Assembly: GCF_001766835.1 (NCBI RefSeq)
Contig: NZ_LKEU01000050.1
Coordinates: forward strand, 1-64,000
DNA length: 64,000 nt
Direction: 5' to 3'
Origin: Acetobacterium wieringae
GTDB lineage: Bacteria > Bacillota > Clostridia > Eubacteriales > Eubacteriaceae
Of this stretch, positions 50,564-59,681 are shown in pieces. Numbering within the stretch: the stretch's first letter is position 1; every line of letters begins with the position of its first letter. Below the pieces are notes generated by a model. The model was not told the DNA's origin and ran no database searches. It was given only the letters and a program-made list of their open reading frames with translations. The translations under genes and the position numbers were made by a program.

Positions 50564-51892
50564 ATGAAAATTCTTTTCATCCAGGCCCTTTCAATGGAGG
50601 GCATCGATATCGAGCGGGTTTATCCGATTGGAATCGTCGTTTTAGCCTCCCAGGTTGAACGCTGCACCGATCACACACTAACGCTTTTTGACATGAACAT
50701 GGCCCTCGATCCCTATGGGGATCTGCGACAGCAGCTGGAAAGCGATAAGCCGGATGTGGTCTGTCTCTCGCTGCGTAACATCGATCCTCTGGGCAATAAA
50801 ACCTCATCGCTGATTCCCGGCTTTGCCGTAACCCTGGCGGTGATTAAACGCTACGCCCCAAAGACCAGAATCTTAGCTGGCGGTACTGGTTTTTCGTTGT
50901 TCCCGGAACGACTGATGCAGGACTACCCGGAAATTGATTTCGGCGTCACTGGTGAAGCCGAGAACATCATCGTCCCGTTACTTAATAACCTTAACAATCC
51001 GCCCCGGCTACCCGGGCTTTGCTATCGAGAAAAGGAAGCGGTGATCGTTGTCCCACCAGTTGGTGATTATGATATGCGGGACTATGTGATGCCCAACCGC
51101 GATCTGCTGGACCCCCGCCCCTACCTCACGGTCAATAAATATGTCGAAAGTATCGGCGTGGAAACCAAACGTGGCTGCTGTTTTAGTTGCGGCTATTGTT
51201 CCTATCCGCTGCTACAGGGCGCGAAAATGCGCTGCCGCACGCCGGAAGCAGTGGTCGACGAAATTCAGTTTCTCTACGACAGCTACGGCGTCACCCGGAT
51301 CCATTTCACCGATTCGGTGGTTAATATTCCTGTCGATCATCTCGATTCGATCTGTGCCGAAATTATCCGGCGGGGTCTCCCGATCAACTGGAGCGGCTTT
51401 TTCCGGGAGAACCTGTTAACCGAGGAAAACGTTGCGCTCTATACCCAATCCGGCTGTGAATGTTTTTCACTGTCCCCCGATGGCCTCAGCCAGACTGCAC
51501 TGGATGCGCTGGATAAAAATATGAAGGTCCAGGATATCCTCGACACCGCTCAGGTTCTGGCGGCCAGCGGCGTGGTTACCGTTTATCACTTTCTGGTCAA
51601 TACGCCCGGGGATACCGCCGCCACCCAGCAAGAAGCCAAGGAACTTATTGATGCGATTTATAAAATCCATCACGCTTCCAAAACCCTGGGCACGATCGTC
51701 CTTAATAATATCCGGATTTTACCGGGCACCAGGGTCGAACAACAGGCGCTGGAGCATGGCGTGATCACCCCTGAAACCGATCTGCTCTACCCGACTTACT
51801 ATAACCCGGCGCCCTACGACCGGGCTCGGTATGAACTGGAAATCTATCACACTAAAAAAAATATCTTTATGTGGCAGGAGGTCACCTCATGA
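50564..51892 (+). CDS. bzaD: B12-dependent radical SAM methyltransferase BzaD
   Basis: A 442-residue class B-like radical SAM protein. An N-terminal B12-binding domain (1-150, with PDVVCLSLRNIDPLG and ILAGGTGFSLFPE) is followed by a radical SAM domain with the cluster motif GCCFSCGYC (Cys-x3-Cys-x2-Cys). In the pathway BzaD adds a C-methyl group to give 5-methoxy-6-methylbenzimidazole. It needs cobalamin itself, so ligand synthesis depends on existing cobamide. AAGGAG ribosome site. Confidence 0.9.
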   Translation: MKILFIQALSMEGIDIERVYPIGIVVLASQVERCTDHTLTLFDMNMALDPYGDLRQQLESDKPDVVCLSLRNIDPLGNKTSSLIPGFAVTLAVIKRYAPKTRILAGGTGFSLFPERLMQDYPEIDFGVTGEAENIIVPLLNNLNNPPRLPGLCYREKEAVIVVPPVGDYDMRDYVMPNRDLLDPRPYLTVNKYVESIGVETKRGCCFSCGYCSYPLLQGAKMRCRTPEAVVDEIQFLYDSYGVTRIHFTDSVVNIPVDHLDSICAEIIRRGLPINWSGFFRENLLTEENVALYTQSGCECFSLSPDGLSQTALDALDKNMKVQDILDTAQVLAASGVVTVYHFLVNTPGDTAATQQEAKELIDAIYKIHHASKTLGTIVLNNIRILPGTRVEQQALEHGVITPETDLLYPTYYNPAPYDRARYELEIYHTKKNIFMWQEVTS

Positions 51893-53373
51893 ACGTCATT
51901 CTACTCGAGCATCCCCGTTCCATCAGCGCTGATCGCTGTAACGATATCGCCAATGCCCCCCTGTCCGCCTGTCTTAACACCGGCTACATCGGTGGCATGC
52001 TGGCTGCCAACAACATTCCAGTAACCATTGTGGACGCTTATCTGGAACAGCTGGATTATCCGGCCATTGAAGCACAAATTGCGGCCCAGCCGCCGACGAT
52101 TTTAGGGATTCATCTGGTGTATCACTGGAAGGACAATCAGACCCTGTATCAATTTATCGAACACGTCAAACAAAGCTACGGGATTGCCTATGTCTGTGTT
52201 TATGGATTTTACCCCACCTTTGCCTATGAGGAAATCCTTAACCGCTGCCCGGCTATTGATTCCGCCGTATTGGGTGAAGCTGAGCTGACCTTCTTAAGAC
52301 TTGCCGAAAACTATCCCACTATTCCTGATTCGGGAATGGCCATACGCAGCGTAAACGGCATTGTCGCCACCCGGGGCGAGGTGGTTATCGATATCGATGC
52401 CTTACCCTTTCCCCTGCGCAGCGTGGGTTCCTATTCGTTTGGTGAGGTCAATATCTCCGGTAGTCGCGGCTGTTACGGCGGCTGTACCTTCTGTTACATC
52501 AACCCCTACTATGGTGATATTAAAAGGAAATGGCGGGGACGAAGCCCGGAAAATATCATTGCCGAAATTGATGCAGTGATGAAAGAAACGGATATCCGCT
52601 ACTTTTACTTTATGGATCCCAACTTTTACGGCCCCGGTCATGCCGGTAAAGAGCGGGTCCTGAAACTGGCCCGTCTCTTAAAAGAACGCCAGATCCACTT
52701 TGGCATTGAAGCCCGAGCCGACGATATCGAAGAGGAAACCATCGAATCTTTGGTGGACGCCGGTCTTAAGCACATCCTCATCGGATTAGAAAGTGGTCGG
52801 GATGAAGCCCTGAAACGACTTAATAAGCTGACCACAGTGGCCGATAATGAAAACGCCCTGCGGATTCTCAGGAAATACGGGATCGAACCCAGCGTCGGTT
52901 TTATTATGTTTGAGCCTGATTCGACCCTGGAAGATCTGAAAGTCAATTACGACTTTTTAAAACGGAACGCTCTTTTAGATAAACTGGAAATTAGCGTCAA
53001 TGTCCTCTATCATCACATGATTATTCTGCAGGGTAGCGCATCCTATAAAGCCCTGCAAGAGCAAGAGCGACTCAATATTTCACCACACTCCACCTATGAG
53101 GCAGATACCGATTATCAAAACCCCCAGGTCGCAATGCTGGCCGGGATGATGCGGGATATGACCAATCATATCTTTTCTTATATGAAGGATACCTGGGAAT
53201 TGAGCGTTAAGAAAGACCCGGTGATCCTCGAAAAATACCGACTGGTCAATCAACTGCTGATCCAAACCTTTGACGATTATCTTTGCCTGCTGAAGCATCA
53301 ACAAATCAGCACTGATCAGCGCAACACCTATGTGGACACCTTTATTGGTACGGTTGACGGTATTATGGCCTGA
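51889..53373 (+). CDS. bzaE: Radical SAM enzyme BzaE, final step to dimethylbenzimidazole
   Basis: A 494-residue radical SAM protein with N-terminal B12-binding-like domain and cluster motif RGCYGGCTFCYINPYYG (Cys-x3-Cys-x2-Cys). Start at ATG 51889, overlapping the bzaD stop (ATGA) behind AGGAGGTCAC. The earlier ATG at 51871 lies inside bzaD. By homology it converts 5-methoxy-6-methylbenzimidazole to 5,6-dimethylbenzimidazole, the last step. Last gene of the operon, followed by a terminator. Confidence 0.9.
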   Translation: MNVILLEHPRSISADRCNDIANAPLSACLNTGYIGGMLAANNIPVTIVDAYLEQLDYPAIEAQIAAQPPTILGIHLVYHWKDNQTLYQFIEHVKQSYGIAYVCVYGFYPTFAYEEILNRCPAIDSAVLGEAELTFLRLAENYPTIPDSGMAIRSVNGIVATRGEVVIDIDALPFPLRSVGSYSFGEVNISGSRGCYGGCTFCYINPYYGDIKRKWRGRSPENIIAEIDAVMKETDIRYFYFMDPNFYGPGHAGKERVLKLARLLKERQIHFGIEARADDIEEETIESLVDAGLKHILIGLESGRDEALKRLNKLTTVADNENALRILRKYGIEPSVGFIMFEPDSTLEDLKVNYDFLKRNALLDKLEISVNVLYHHMIILQGSASYKALQEQERLNISPHSTYEADTDYQNPQVAMLAGMMRDMTNHIFSYMKDTWELSVKKDPVILEKYRLVNQLLIQTFDDYLCLLKHQQISTDQRNTYVDTFIGTVDGIMA

Positions 53374-53378
53374 CATGA

Positions 53379-53420
53379 AAATACGCCTGACAGCTTTTAG
53401 TCTGTCAGACGTATTTCTCT
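53379..53420 (+). terminator. Terminator of the bza operon
   Basis: AAATACG-C-CTGACAG pairs with CTGTCAG-A-CGTATTT (one mismatch), followed by CTCTTATTTTTG. It may also serve the convergent CNNM gene. Confidence 0.8.
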
Positions 53421-53435
53421 TATTTTTGTACAAGG

Positions 53436-54692
53436 TTATTTTTCTTCAGCATCAACCATCTCATGTTTGACTGCAACAATTTCGATCACATGCCGTTCGT
53501 CCGCCTGGGTGATGGTAAAGCCCAAATTTTCAAACTCAAAACTTTCGCCAACCTCCGGAACCCGATCGAGAAATTCAACAATCCACCCCCCAACAGTAAT
53601 CACATCAAAATCGTCATCCATATCAAACAGATCGAACATTTTTCCCAGATTGGCTTTACCTAGAATCCGGTACTCATGATCTGAAATTTTTACAAATTCA
53701 TCAATGACCTCATCGTGTTCGTCCCAGATTTCCCCCACCAGTTCCTCAATGACATCTTCCAGGGTAACAATCCCGGCGGTTCCGCCGTATTCATCGGACA
53801 CCACTGCAATATGGCATTTTTTCTGTTGAAGCAGGGTTAATAGCTTGGAAATCTTCATGTTTGGGGTAATAAAAACCACCGGACTGATAATTTCCTCCAA
53901 ACTGCTTTTGCCATTGGCTACGTAATGGGTAAAGTCTTTATAACTGATAAAACCGATTATCTGATCAATGGTGCCCTGATAAACCGGCAACCGGGAGAAG
54001 CCGGTATCAAAAAAGATTTTGGCAATATCTTCCTTGGGGTTATCCATATCAATCGCTACGACATCGACCCGATGGGTCAGGATGTCATCCACATCCAGGT
54101 CATTAAATTCGATGGCACTACGGATCAGTTCCCCATCCTGGAGATCGATGCCACCATCATTTTCAGCTTCCTCGACAATTGTCAGCAGTTCTTCTTCAGT
54201 CATACTGCGTTCACTGCTGACCTTAAACAATCGATCCAGCATCCTCTTCCACTGTGAAAAAAGAAAATTGACCGGTGTTAAAAGAAACATCAGCAATCGG
54301 ATAAAGGGGACTGAAAACATTGCAAATTTTTCCGGTGAATCTTTGGCCAGACTTTTGGGCGAAATTTCGCCGAAAATCAGCACCAGCACCGTCATCACTG
54401 CAGTAGAAATGGTTACGCCAGCATTGCCAAAATACTGAACAAACACCACTGTGGCAATCGAAGCCGAGGCGATATTAACGATGTTATTACCAATCAGAAT
54501 CGTTGACAATAACGCATCATAGCGATCAGAAAGCGCCAGTACTTGTGCTGCGCGCTTATTACCATCCTTTGCCAGATTCTTAATGCGAATACGATTAAGG
54601 GATGTAAATGCCGTTTCTGTCGCCGAAAAATATGCCGACATCAGCAACATCACCCCCAGAACAATTATAAAACCTATCACACTGTTATCCAT
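53436..54692 (-). CDS. CNNM/CorC-family transporter-associated protein (HlyC-like)
   Basis: A 418-residue protein. A DUF21/CNNM membrane domain (AYFSATETAFTSLNRIRIKN, residues about 5-190) is followed by two CBS domains (LTHRVDVVAIDMDN and GIVTLEDVIEELVGEIWDE) and a CorC_HlyC domain at the C-terminus. Family members are linked to Mg2+ or Co2+ efflux and, formerly, hemolysin naming. The role here is likely divalent-metal homeostasis. Whether cobalt is involved is not shown by the sequence. Confidence 0.88.
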   Translation of the reverse strand: MDNSVIGFIIVLGVMLLMSAYFSATETAFTSLNRIRIKNLAKDGNKRAAQVLALSDRYDALLSTILIGNNIVNIASASIATVVFVQYFGNAGVTISTAVMTVLVLIFGEISPKSLAKDSPEKFAMFSVPFIRLLMFLLTPVNFLFSQWKRMLDRLFKVSSERSMTEEELLTIVEEAENDGGIDLQDGELIRSAIEFNDLDVDDILTHRVDVVAIDMDNPKEDIAKIFFDTGFSRLPVYQGTIDQIIGFISYKDFTHYVANGKSSLEEIISPVVFITPNMKISKLLTLLQQKKCHIAVVSDEYGGTAGIVTLEDVIEELVGEIWDEHDEVIDEFVKISDHEYRILGKANLGKMFDLFDMDDDFDVITVGGWIVEFLDRVPEVGESFEFENLGFTITQADERHVIEIVAVKHEMVDAEEK

Positions 54693-54871
54693 TGACTAAG
54701 ATTCCTCCCAGTAAACAGATCCATCAGTCATCACTGTGACTGGCTTTATACATTGAGTTTTCGTTTTTGTCTCATATAACGGTACGTCGTCCAATTTTAT
54801 TCCTCTTTCAAATATTATTTGTCACTATAATATCATATTTTTAGTTACAATTCCATAATATCTGCAAAATT

Positions 54872-56053
54872 TTACCTGATTGGCTGATCTTTAATTTTTT
54901 TTAATTTTTCATAATGATTAAGAATTATCATAAATAAAAGATTGTCATCACTGCCACATTTGATCGGAAATCCCAGACACTCCTCCATTTTCTTTTTTCT
55001 GAAAATAACCGTATTTTTATGGATAAACAAATCCTCAGCCACTAAATCAAAATGAAAGTGATGTTCAATTATTTTGCGCATGGTCAACATCGCTTCATCC
55101 GTACCTTTTCCGAAATATTTCTGTATTTTTTTTATATATGGTTCCACCGCCAACGCATACGTTTCCTTGTCCAATTGATTATAGAGCCGCCAGAAATAGT
55201 GCTGATGTGAAAAATAAACATGTTGATCTCTTTTATAAACACCACTGCGATACATTCCATAGGCATCGGCATACGATTTCACGTAACCCTCAATCCCCAG
55301 GTAGTAGCTACCTACAAAACACTGCATATTTTTGACATCTTCACTATTGATTGAATCATCCAAATATCTTTTGATCGTTTTTTCGATTTCCCATGGTTCG
55401 GTTTTTTTAAGGCATTTAAACACTAAAATAAAACCACCGGACATCACTGATGAGATGTCATTTTTTAAATGGCTGTCTGACTGCTTGATCTGGTTAAGGA
55501 TATTTTCAAGCATACTTTCTTCCGAATTTTGATAATCCGCAGTAAAACTCAGAATGACCGCCACCCGATTGCTTTCCATATTATAACCGATGCGCTCGCC
55601 CCAATCCGTTATTTCTTCTTCACTGATGGTTCGCTGCTCGCTGATTAAGGTATTTAAAAATATTTCCTTGTCGTTACGGTGAGTATAGAAGCGGTTCATC
55701 GTTTCCTGCTGTTCAATGATCAGTTCGGCGGTCATTTTCACCAGTTTGCCAATGTTGCGTACCTCATCCGGATCGCCGGTTATTCCCACTACCCCGATGA
55801 CATCACCAGCTTTATCCACAATCGGCATATTGATCCCTGGCTTTACACCCTGAAGTTTTTTGGCCTCCTCTTCGGTGACTTCACAAGTAACGGAATGACG
55901 GATGGCAAACATCGCAGTTTCGTGAAAGGTGCCCAGTCGCTCCGGTAAACCGCTCCCAATAATAATGGCATTCTTATTCATAACATTGATGTTATAACCC
56001 AAGGTGTTCATCACCTCATCGGCTATTTTTTGCGCTATTTTTTTATCCAGCAT
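54872..56053 (-). CDS. CdaR-family sugar-diacid regulator
   Basis: A 393-residue regulator. An N-terminal diacid-recognition domain (MLDKKIAQKIADEVMNTLGY, with AVTGDPDE-like VGITGDPDEVRNI) and a C-terminal PucR/CdaR helix-turn-helix (AEDLFIHKNTVIFRKKKMEE) are visible. It is encoded directly after the glycerate kinase gene (one base apart), so it likely senses glycerate or a related acid and controls that operon. It shares only the C-terminal fold with the regulator at 10351. Confidence 0.88.
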   Translation of the reverse strand: MLDKKIAQKIADEVMNTLGYNINVMNKNAIIIGSGLPERLGTFHETAMFAIRHSVTCEVTEEEAKKLQGVKPGINMPIVDKAGDVIGVVGITGDPDEVRNIGKLVKMTAELIIEQQETMNRFYTHRNDKEIFLNTLISEQRTISEEEITDWGERIGYNMESNRVAVILSFTADYQNSEESMLENILNQIKQSDSHLKNDISSVMSGGFILVFKCLKKTEPWEIEKTIKRYLDDSINSEDVKNMQCFVGSYYLGIEGYVKSYADAYGMYRSGVYKRDQHVYFSHQHYFWRLYNQLDKETYALAVEPYIKKIQKYFGKGTDEAMLTMRKIIEHHFHFDLVAEDLFIHKNTVIFRKKKMEECLGFPIKCGSDDNLLFMIILNHYEKLKKIKDQPIR

Positions 56054-57223
56054 CTATCCACTCCTTTTTTTCTGACTTGAATTTTGTGGGATCATACAGA
56101 TAATCGCCAGAAAACGAAAAAGGTCGCAAATGCGTTGCTCCAATAATTCAGCCGCATTTTCCATGTGCCATGCCAGCCCCCGATCATTGCTAAAGAGAGC
56201 AAAAGCCGCCACCACGCCACACTGATAGATGGTTTCATAGCCCACATCCAAGGCGCCGGAGATCACCACAACTGGGATATTCTGGTTTTTTCCGTGTTTT
56301 CCGACCCCAGAAATTACCTTGCCCATCACACTCTGCGCATCGGTTTTCCCTTCACCGGTAATAATCATATCTGCCCCGCAAATTGCAGAATCAAAACCAA
56401 TTTCATCCAATACAATCTCGAGACCAGATTTTAGCTGCGCATTGAAGAAAGCCACCAAAGGTAAGGCCATCCCACCGGCCGCACCGATCCCTTTTAATTG
56501 GATCAGCTTCATCCCCGTTTTCATCTCCAGCAACTGACCAAAAGCTTCGAGTCCCCGATCCAGAAAAGTCACCATATCCGGGTTGGCACCTTTTTGGGGT
56601 CCATAAACTGCTGCTGCTCCCAGATGGCCGCAAAGTACATTTTTTACATCACAGGCAATGGTAATCTCCACTCCCTTTAATAAGCTCTCGGCTTTACTGG
56701 TATCAACTGTTTTCACCCGACATAAATTTTTACCAATTGGTTCTAGCAGTTCCATCTCCTGATCATAAAAACATACCCCCAAAGCACTGGCAACACCCAA
56801 TCCGCCATCGTTGGTGGCACTGCCCCCTAAACCCAGAATGATCTTACGACAGCCCCGCTTAATGGCATCGGCAATCATTTCTCCGGTGCCATAGGTACTT
56901 GTTTTTAACGGATTGCGTTCATCATCAGCAAGCAGTGGCAAACCAGAAGCGGCCGACATTTCAATTACTGCCACCCCGTCGTGGAGAATTCCGTAGGTCG
57001 CTGTTATTTCTCTAGCTAAAGGATCTTTTGCTTTTATTGTGATCATTTCACCGGATTGGTGCCTGACCAGTACTTCTACTAGCCCCTCCCCACCATCAGA
57101 AATGGGTATCTTCACAATCTCAGCGGTTGGCATAATTTTTAGAATCGCATCTCCGACAATGTCACAAACTGCAGTGGCTGATAATGATCCTTTGAAGGAA
57201 TCCGGAGCAATCACGATTTTCAT
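56054..57223 (-). CDS. Glycerate kinase (GarK/GlxK type)
   Basis: A 389-residue glycerate kinase of the type that makes 2- or 3-phosphoglycerate. The start MKIVIAPDSFKGSLSA is diagnostic, and GLGGSATNDGGLG, GRCRKIILGLGGSA-like and ITGEGKTDAQSVMGK motifs are present. The start is ATG 57223 behind AAGGAGAAC. The longer frame to 57304 reads through a hairpin region (GCATGGG inverted repeat) upstream. Cotranscribed with the CdaR gene. Confidence 0.92.
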   Translation of the reverse strand: MKIVIAPDSFKGSLSATAVCDIVGDAILKIMPTAEIVKIPISDGGEGLVEVLVRHQSGEMITIKAKDPLAREITATYGILHDGVAVIEMSAASGLPLLADDERNPLKTSTYGTGEMIADAIKRGCRKIILGLGGSATNDGGLGVASALGVCFYDQEMELLEPIGKNLCRVKTVDTSKAESLLKGVEITIACDVKNVLCGHLGAAAVYGPQKGANPDMVTFLDRGLEAFGQLLEMKTGMKLIQLKGIGAAGGMALPLVAFFNAQLKSGLEIVLDEIGFDSAICGADMIITGEGKTDAQSVMGKVISGVGKHGKNQNIPVVVISGALDVGYETIYQCGVVAAFALFSNDRGLAWHMENAAELLEQRICDLFRFLAIICMIPQNSSQKKRSG

Positions 57224-57310
57224 TTGGGTTCTCCTTTCAATTCGTTTTCTTGGGTTTAAAAACAATAGCATGGGTAAAGCAACAACCCATGCTATTGTTG
57301 ACACTGTATT

Positions 57311-58120
57311 TTAGGCTTTGATAAAATTAGCAACGACCTGGTTGAATTTCTCGGCTTCTTCCCAGAAAAGCATATGACCGGAATCTTCAAAAAACACCAG
57401 TTGTGCTTCGGGAATCTGCTCAGCAACATAGGCACTGCCCTGCCAGTCAAAAACTGCACTGTGTCGGGCTACGCACACCAGGGTGGGGAGATTGATCAAT
57501 GGCAACAAATCCCGCCAGTCTAAGTTAGTATGATCCCGCATAATCTCAATTCGCACCTTCGGTGGGCATTTTGATATTTCATCGGCGATAAATTTTACTT
57601 CTTCTGGTGTCGGTTGATGGTAGAGACAGCCAAACGCCAGGCCTTCTGCACTTTCACGCGGTGCATATTCGATAGCACAGCAGGTTCGAATAAACATTTC
57701 CACGTCATAACAACCATTCTGGCCCCAAACCCAATCTGGCCCCGTATACTGGAGTGGTGCCTGGTCAACACAAATCAGTTTGCTCACCCGATGGTTGCCA
57801 AATAATTCCAGATAGCTCCACAGCACTGCAACCCCCATGGACCATCCCAGCACGGTGACATCCTTTACATCGAGTTGATCCAACAATTCTTTGACATCCA
57901 TGGCATAGCGGGAGATCCGGTGACTGTGTAAGACCTTTTCCGATTCGCCATGTCCCCGGAAATCCAGCAAAATAACCTGAAAATCTTTGGCCAGAACATC
58001 GCTGTTCTTTTTAAAAAACTGGGTTGTACACGTCCATCCGGGAATCATCAGTAAGGGGCTTCCTGTACCCTTTACCTCATAATACAATTCAACATGATCA
58101 TTGGTAAAAAAAGTTGCCAT
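57311..58120 (-). CDS. Alpha/beta hydrolase
   Basis: A 269-residue alpha/beta hydrolase. The nucleophile elbow GWSMGV places Ser94, the oxyanion motif is MIPGWTCTTQ, and EDSGHMLFWEE carries the catalytic His near the C-terminus. The start is ATG 58120 with GGAGGAAAG. The upstream extension is not supported. Substrate is unknown: an ester, lactone or C-C bond. It precedes the glycerate kinase by about 90 bases, so a joint operon is possible but unproven. Confidence 0.85.
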   Translation of the reverse strand: MATFFTNDHVELYYEVKGTGSPLLMIPGWTCTTQFFKKNSDVLAKDFQVILLDFRGHGESEKVLHSHRISRYAMDVKELLDQLDVKDVTVLGWSMGVAVLWSYLELFGNHRVSKLICVDQAPLQYTGPDWVWGQNGCYDVEMFIRTCCAIEYAPRESAEGLAFGCLYHQPTPEEVKFIADEISKCPPKVRIEIMRDHTNLDWRDLLPLINLPTLVCVARHSAVFDWQGSAYVAEQIPEAQLVFFEDSGHMLFWEEAEKFNQVVANFIKA

Positions 58121-58436
58121 AGCTTTCCTCCTATAATTGATAAATACCTTGCCCATGTAGCCTACTTGTTAGACCTTGTTGATTTACGCCATTTCAGAAG
58201 ATATCGGCTTAACCAAGATCGAACGACGATGATTCCCTCTTGATGCGCTTAGCAAAATACTATTGATTATAATTATACCCAATCTCTAACAGTTATCAAT
58301 GGTATTTTAGCCAACTAATCACCTATCCATTGGGCAATTATACAATTAATTTTTTAATCAAATATCGCATCATCTTCTCAAGCCGCTGACCGATTAGCAA
58401 TTAGGAAGCGAGTATCAACGGAATTATGCTTATTAA
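58121..58436. other. Gap without a gene
   Basis: AT-rich region holding the upstream region of the hydrolase gene. No ribosome site with an open frame, no RNA and no repeat recognised. Confidence 0.4.
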
Positions 58437-58477
58437 GAAAAAAACAACCAGTCTTTAGCACTGATTGTCTTTTTTGT
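58437..58477 (-). terminator. Terminator of the TelA/XpaC operon
   Basis: CAATCAGT / ACTGGTTG hairpin followed by TTTTTTT on the minus strand, directly after the stop at 58478. Confidence 0.75.
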
Positions 58478-59629
58478 TTATCTTCTAATTTCTAACATTT
58501 TAACTTTTAAATCATTTTCCAGTTTTTCCAGTTCAGCTTCCACTTCTTTTCGTTTCTGGCGCCCTTCGGTCTGGATACGCAACACCTCGTCAAAGGTTGA
58601 AATTAAAGACTCGTTGGAAATACGCAGGGTTTCGATATCAACAATGCCCCGTTCCGATTCTTTAGCGGTAGCGATGGATTCCATCTTCAAGGTTTCAGCG
58701 TTTTTTCGTAATAATTCGTTGGTCATATTGGTAACTTCCCGTTGGGCTTTAGCAGCCTGGCCAGAATGTACCACTCCCAGTGCCAGCACCATCTGGCTTT
58801 TCCAAAGTGGAATGGTATTGACAATGGAAGATTGGATTTTTTCAGCCATCAGGGTATCATTATGCTGCACTAGTCGGATCTGTGGAGCCATCTGAATCGA
58901 GATCATCCGCGTCAGTTCCAGATCATGAATTTTTTTCTCAAAACGGTTGCACATTGCTGACAAATCATTCACCGCCTGTGCATCTTCCGGCAGTCCGCTG
59001 ATCTGAGAGCGCTTAATCAGTTCCGGCAATTCTTTGGTTTCGACTTCCTGAAGTTTCTTTTTCCCAGCCAAAATATACATTGATAACTCTTTGAAATAAG
59101 TTTTGTTGACATCATAAAGCTTATCCAGCATCGCCACGTCTTTTAATAGTTGCACCTGATGTTTTTCCAGGGCCTCACAGATACGGTTAACATTGCTTTC
59201 AGCGGAGGCATACCGGGTCTGCATTGAGCTGAGCTTATTGCTGCTTTTTTTGAAAAAACCTAAAAATCCTTTGTCTTCTTCCTCGATATCAAAATTCCGT
59301 AGTTCCATCACCATATCACCGAGCATTTTGCCCACTTCACCCATGTCTTTGGTACGGACATTATTCAGGGCCGTTTCGGAGAAATCGGCAATTTTTTTCT
59401 GGGCCCCAACCCCAAACTGCATCACTAGGCTGGAATTGGTGAGATCGATTTTGCTGGCAAAATCATCAACCATTCGTCGCTCGTCCGGGGTCAATCGACT
59501 TTCGTCAAATACTTCCCGTTCCCCCTTAAGCTCCTGATGAGTATTAGTCGTTACGGCTTTTTCGTCCTCAAATGGGTCAAAGGTCAGGGTCGGGGTTACC
59601 TGGGAATAATCGTTCATACTATCTTCCAT
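58478..59629 (-). CDS. Toxic-anion resistance TelA-family protein
   Basis: A 383-residue cytoplasmic protein of the TelA/KlaA family, with the typical N-terminus TPTLTFDPFEDE and a long coiled-coil-rich body. It starts at ATG 59629 behind GAGGAGAA. TelA proteins are linked to tellurite or cell-envelope stress. The biochemical function is not known. The xpaC-type gene upstream is a standard partner. Confidence 0.88.
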   Translation of the reverse strand: MEDSMNDYSQVTPTLTFDPFEDEKAVTTNTHQELKGEREVFDESRLTPDERRMVDDFASKIDLTNSSLVMQFGVGAQKKIADFSETALNNVRTKDMGEVGKMLGDMVMELRNFDIEEEDKGFLGFFKKSSNKLSSMQTRYASAESNVNRICEALEKHQVQLLKDVAMLDKLYDVNKTYFKELSMYILAGKKKLQEVETKELPELIKRSQISGLPEDAQAVNDLSAMCNRFEKKIHDLELTRMISIQMAPQIRLVQHNDTLMAEKIQSSIVNTIPLWKSQMVLALGVVHSGQAAKAQREVTNMTNELLRKNAETLKMESIATAKESERGIVDIETLRISNESLISTFDEVLRIQTEGRQKRKEVEAELEKLENDLKVKMLEIRR

Positions 59630-59681
59630 TGCAATTCTCCTCGTATAATTTTTAGCTCGTCATCTTTTAAAATTGATGCGA

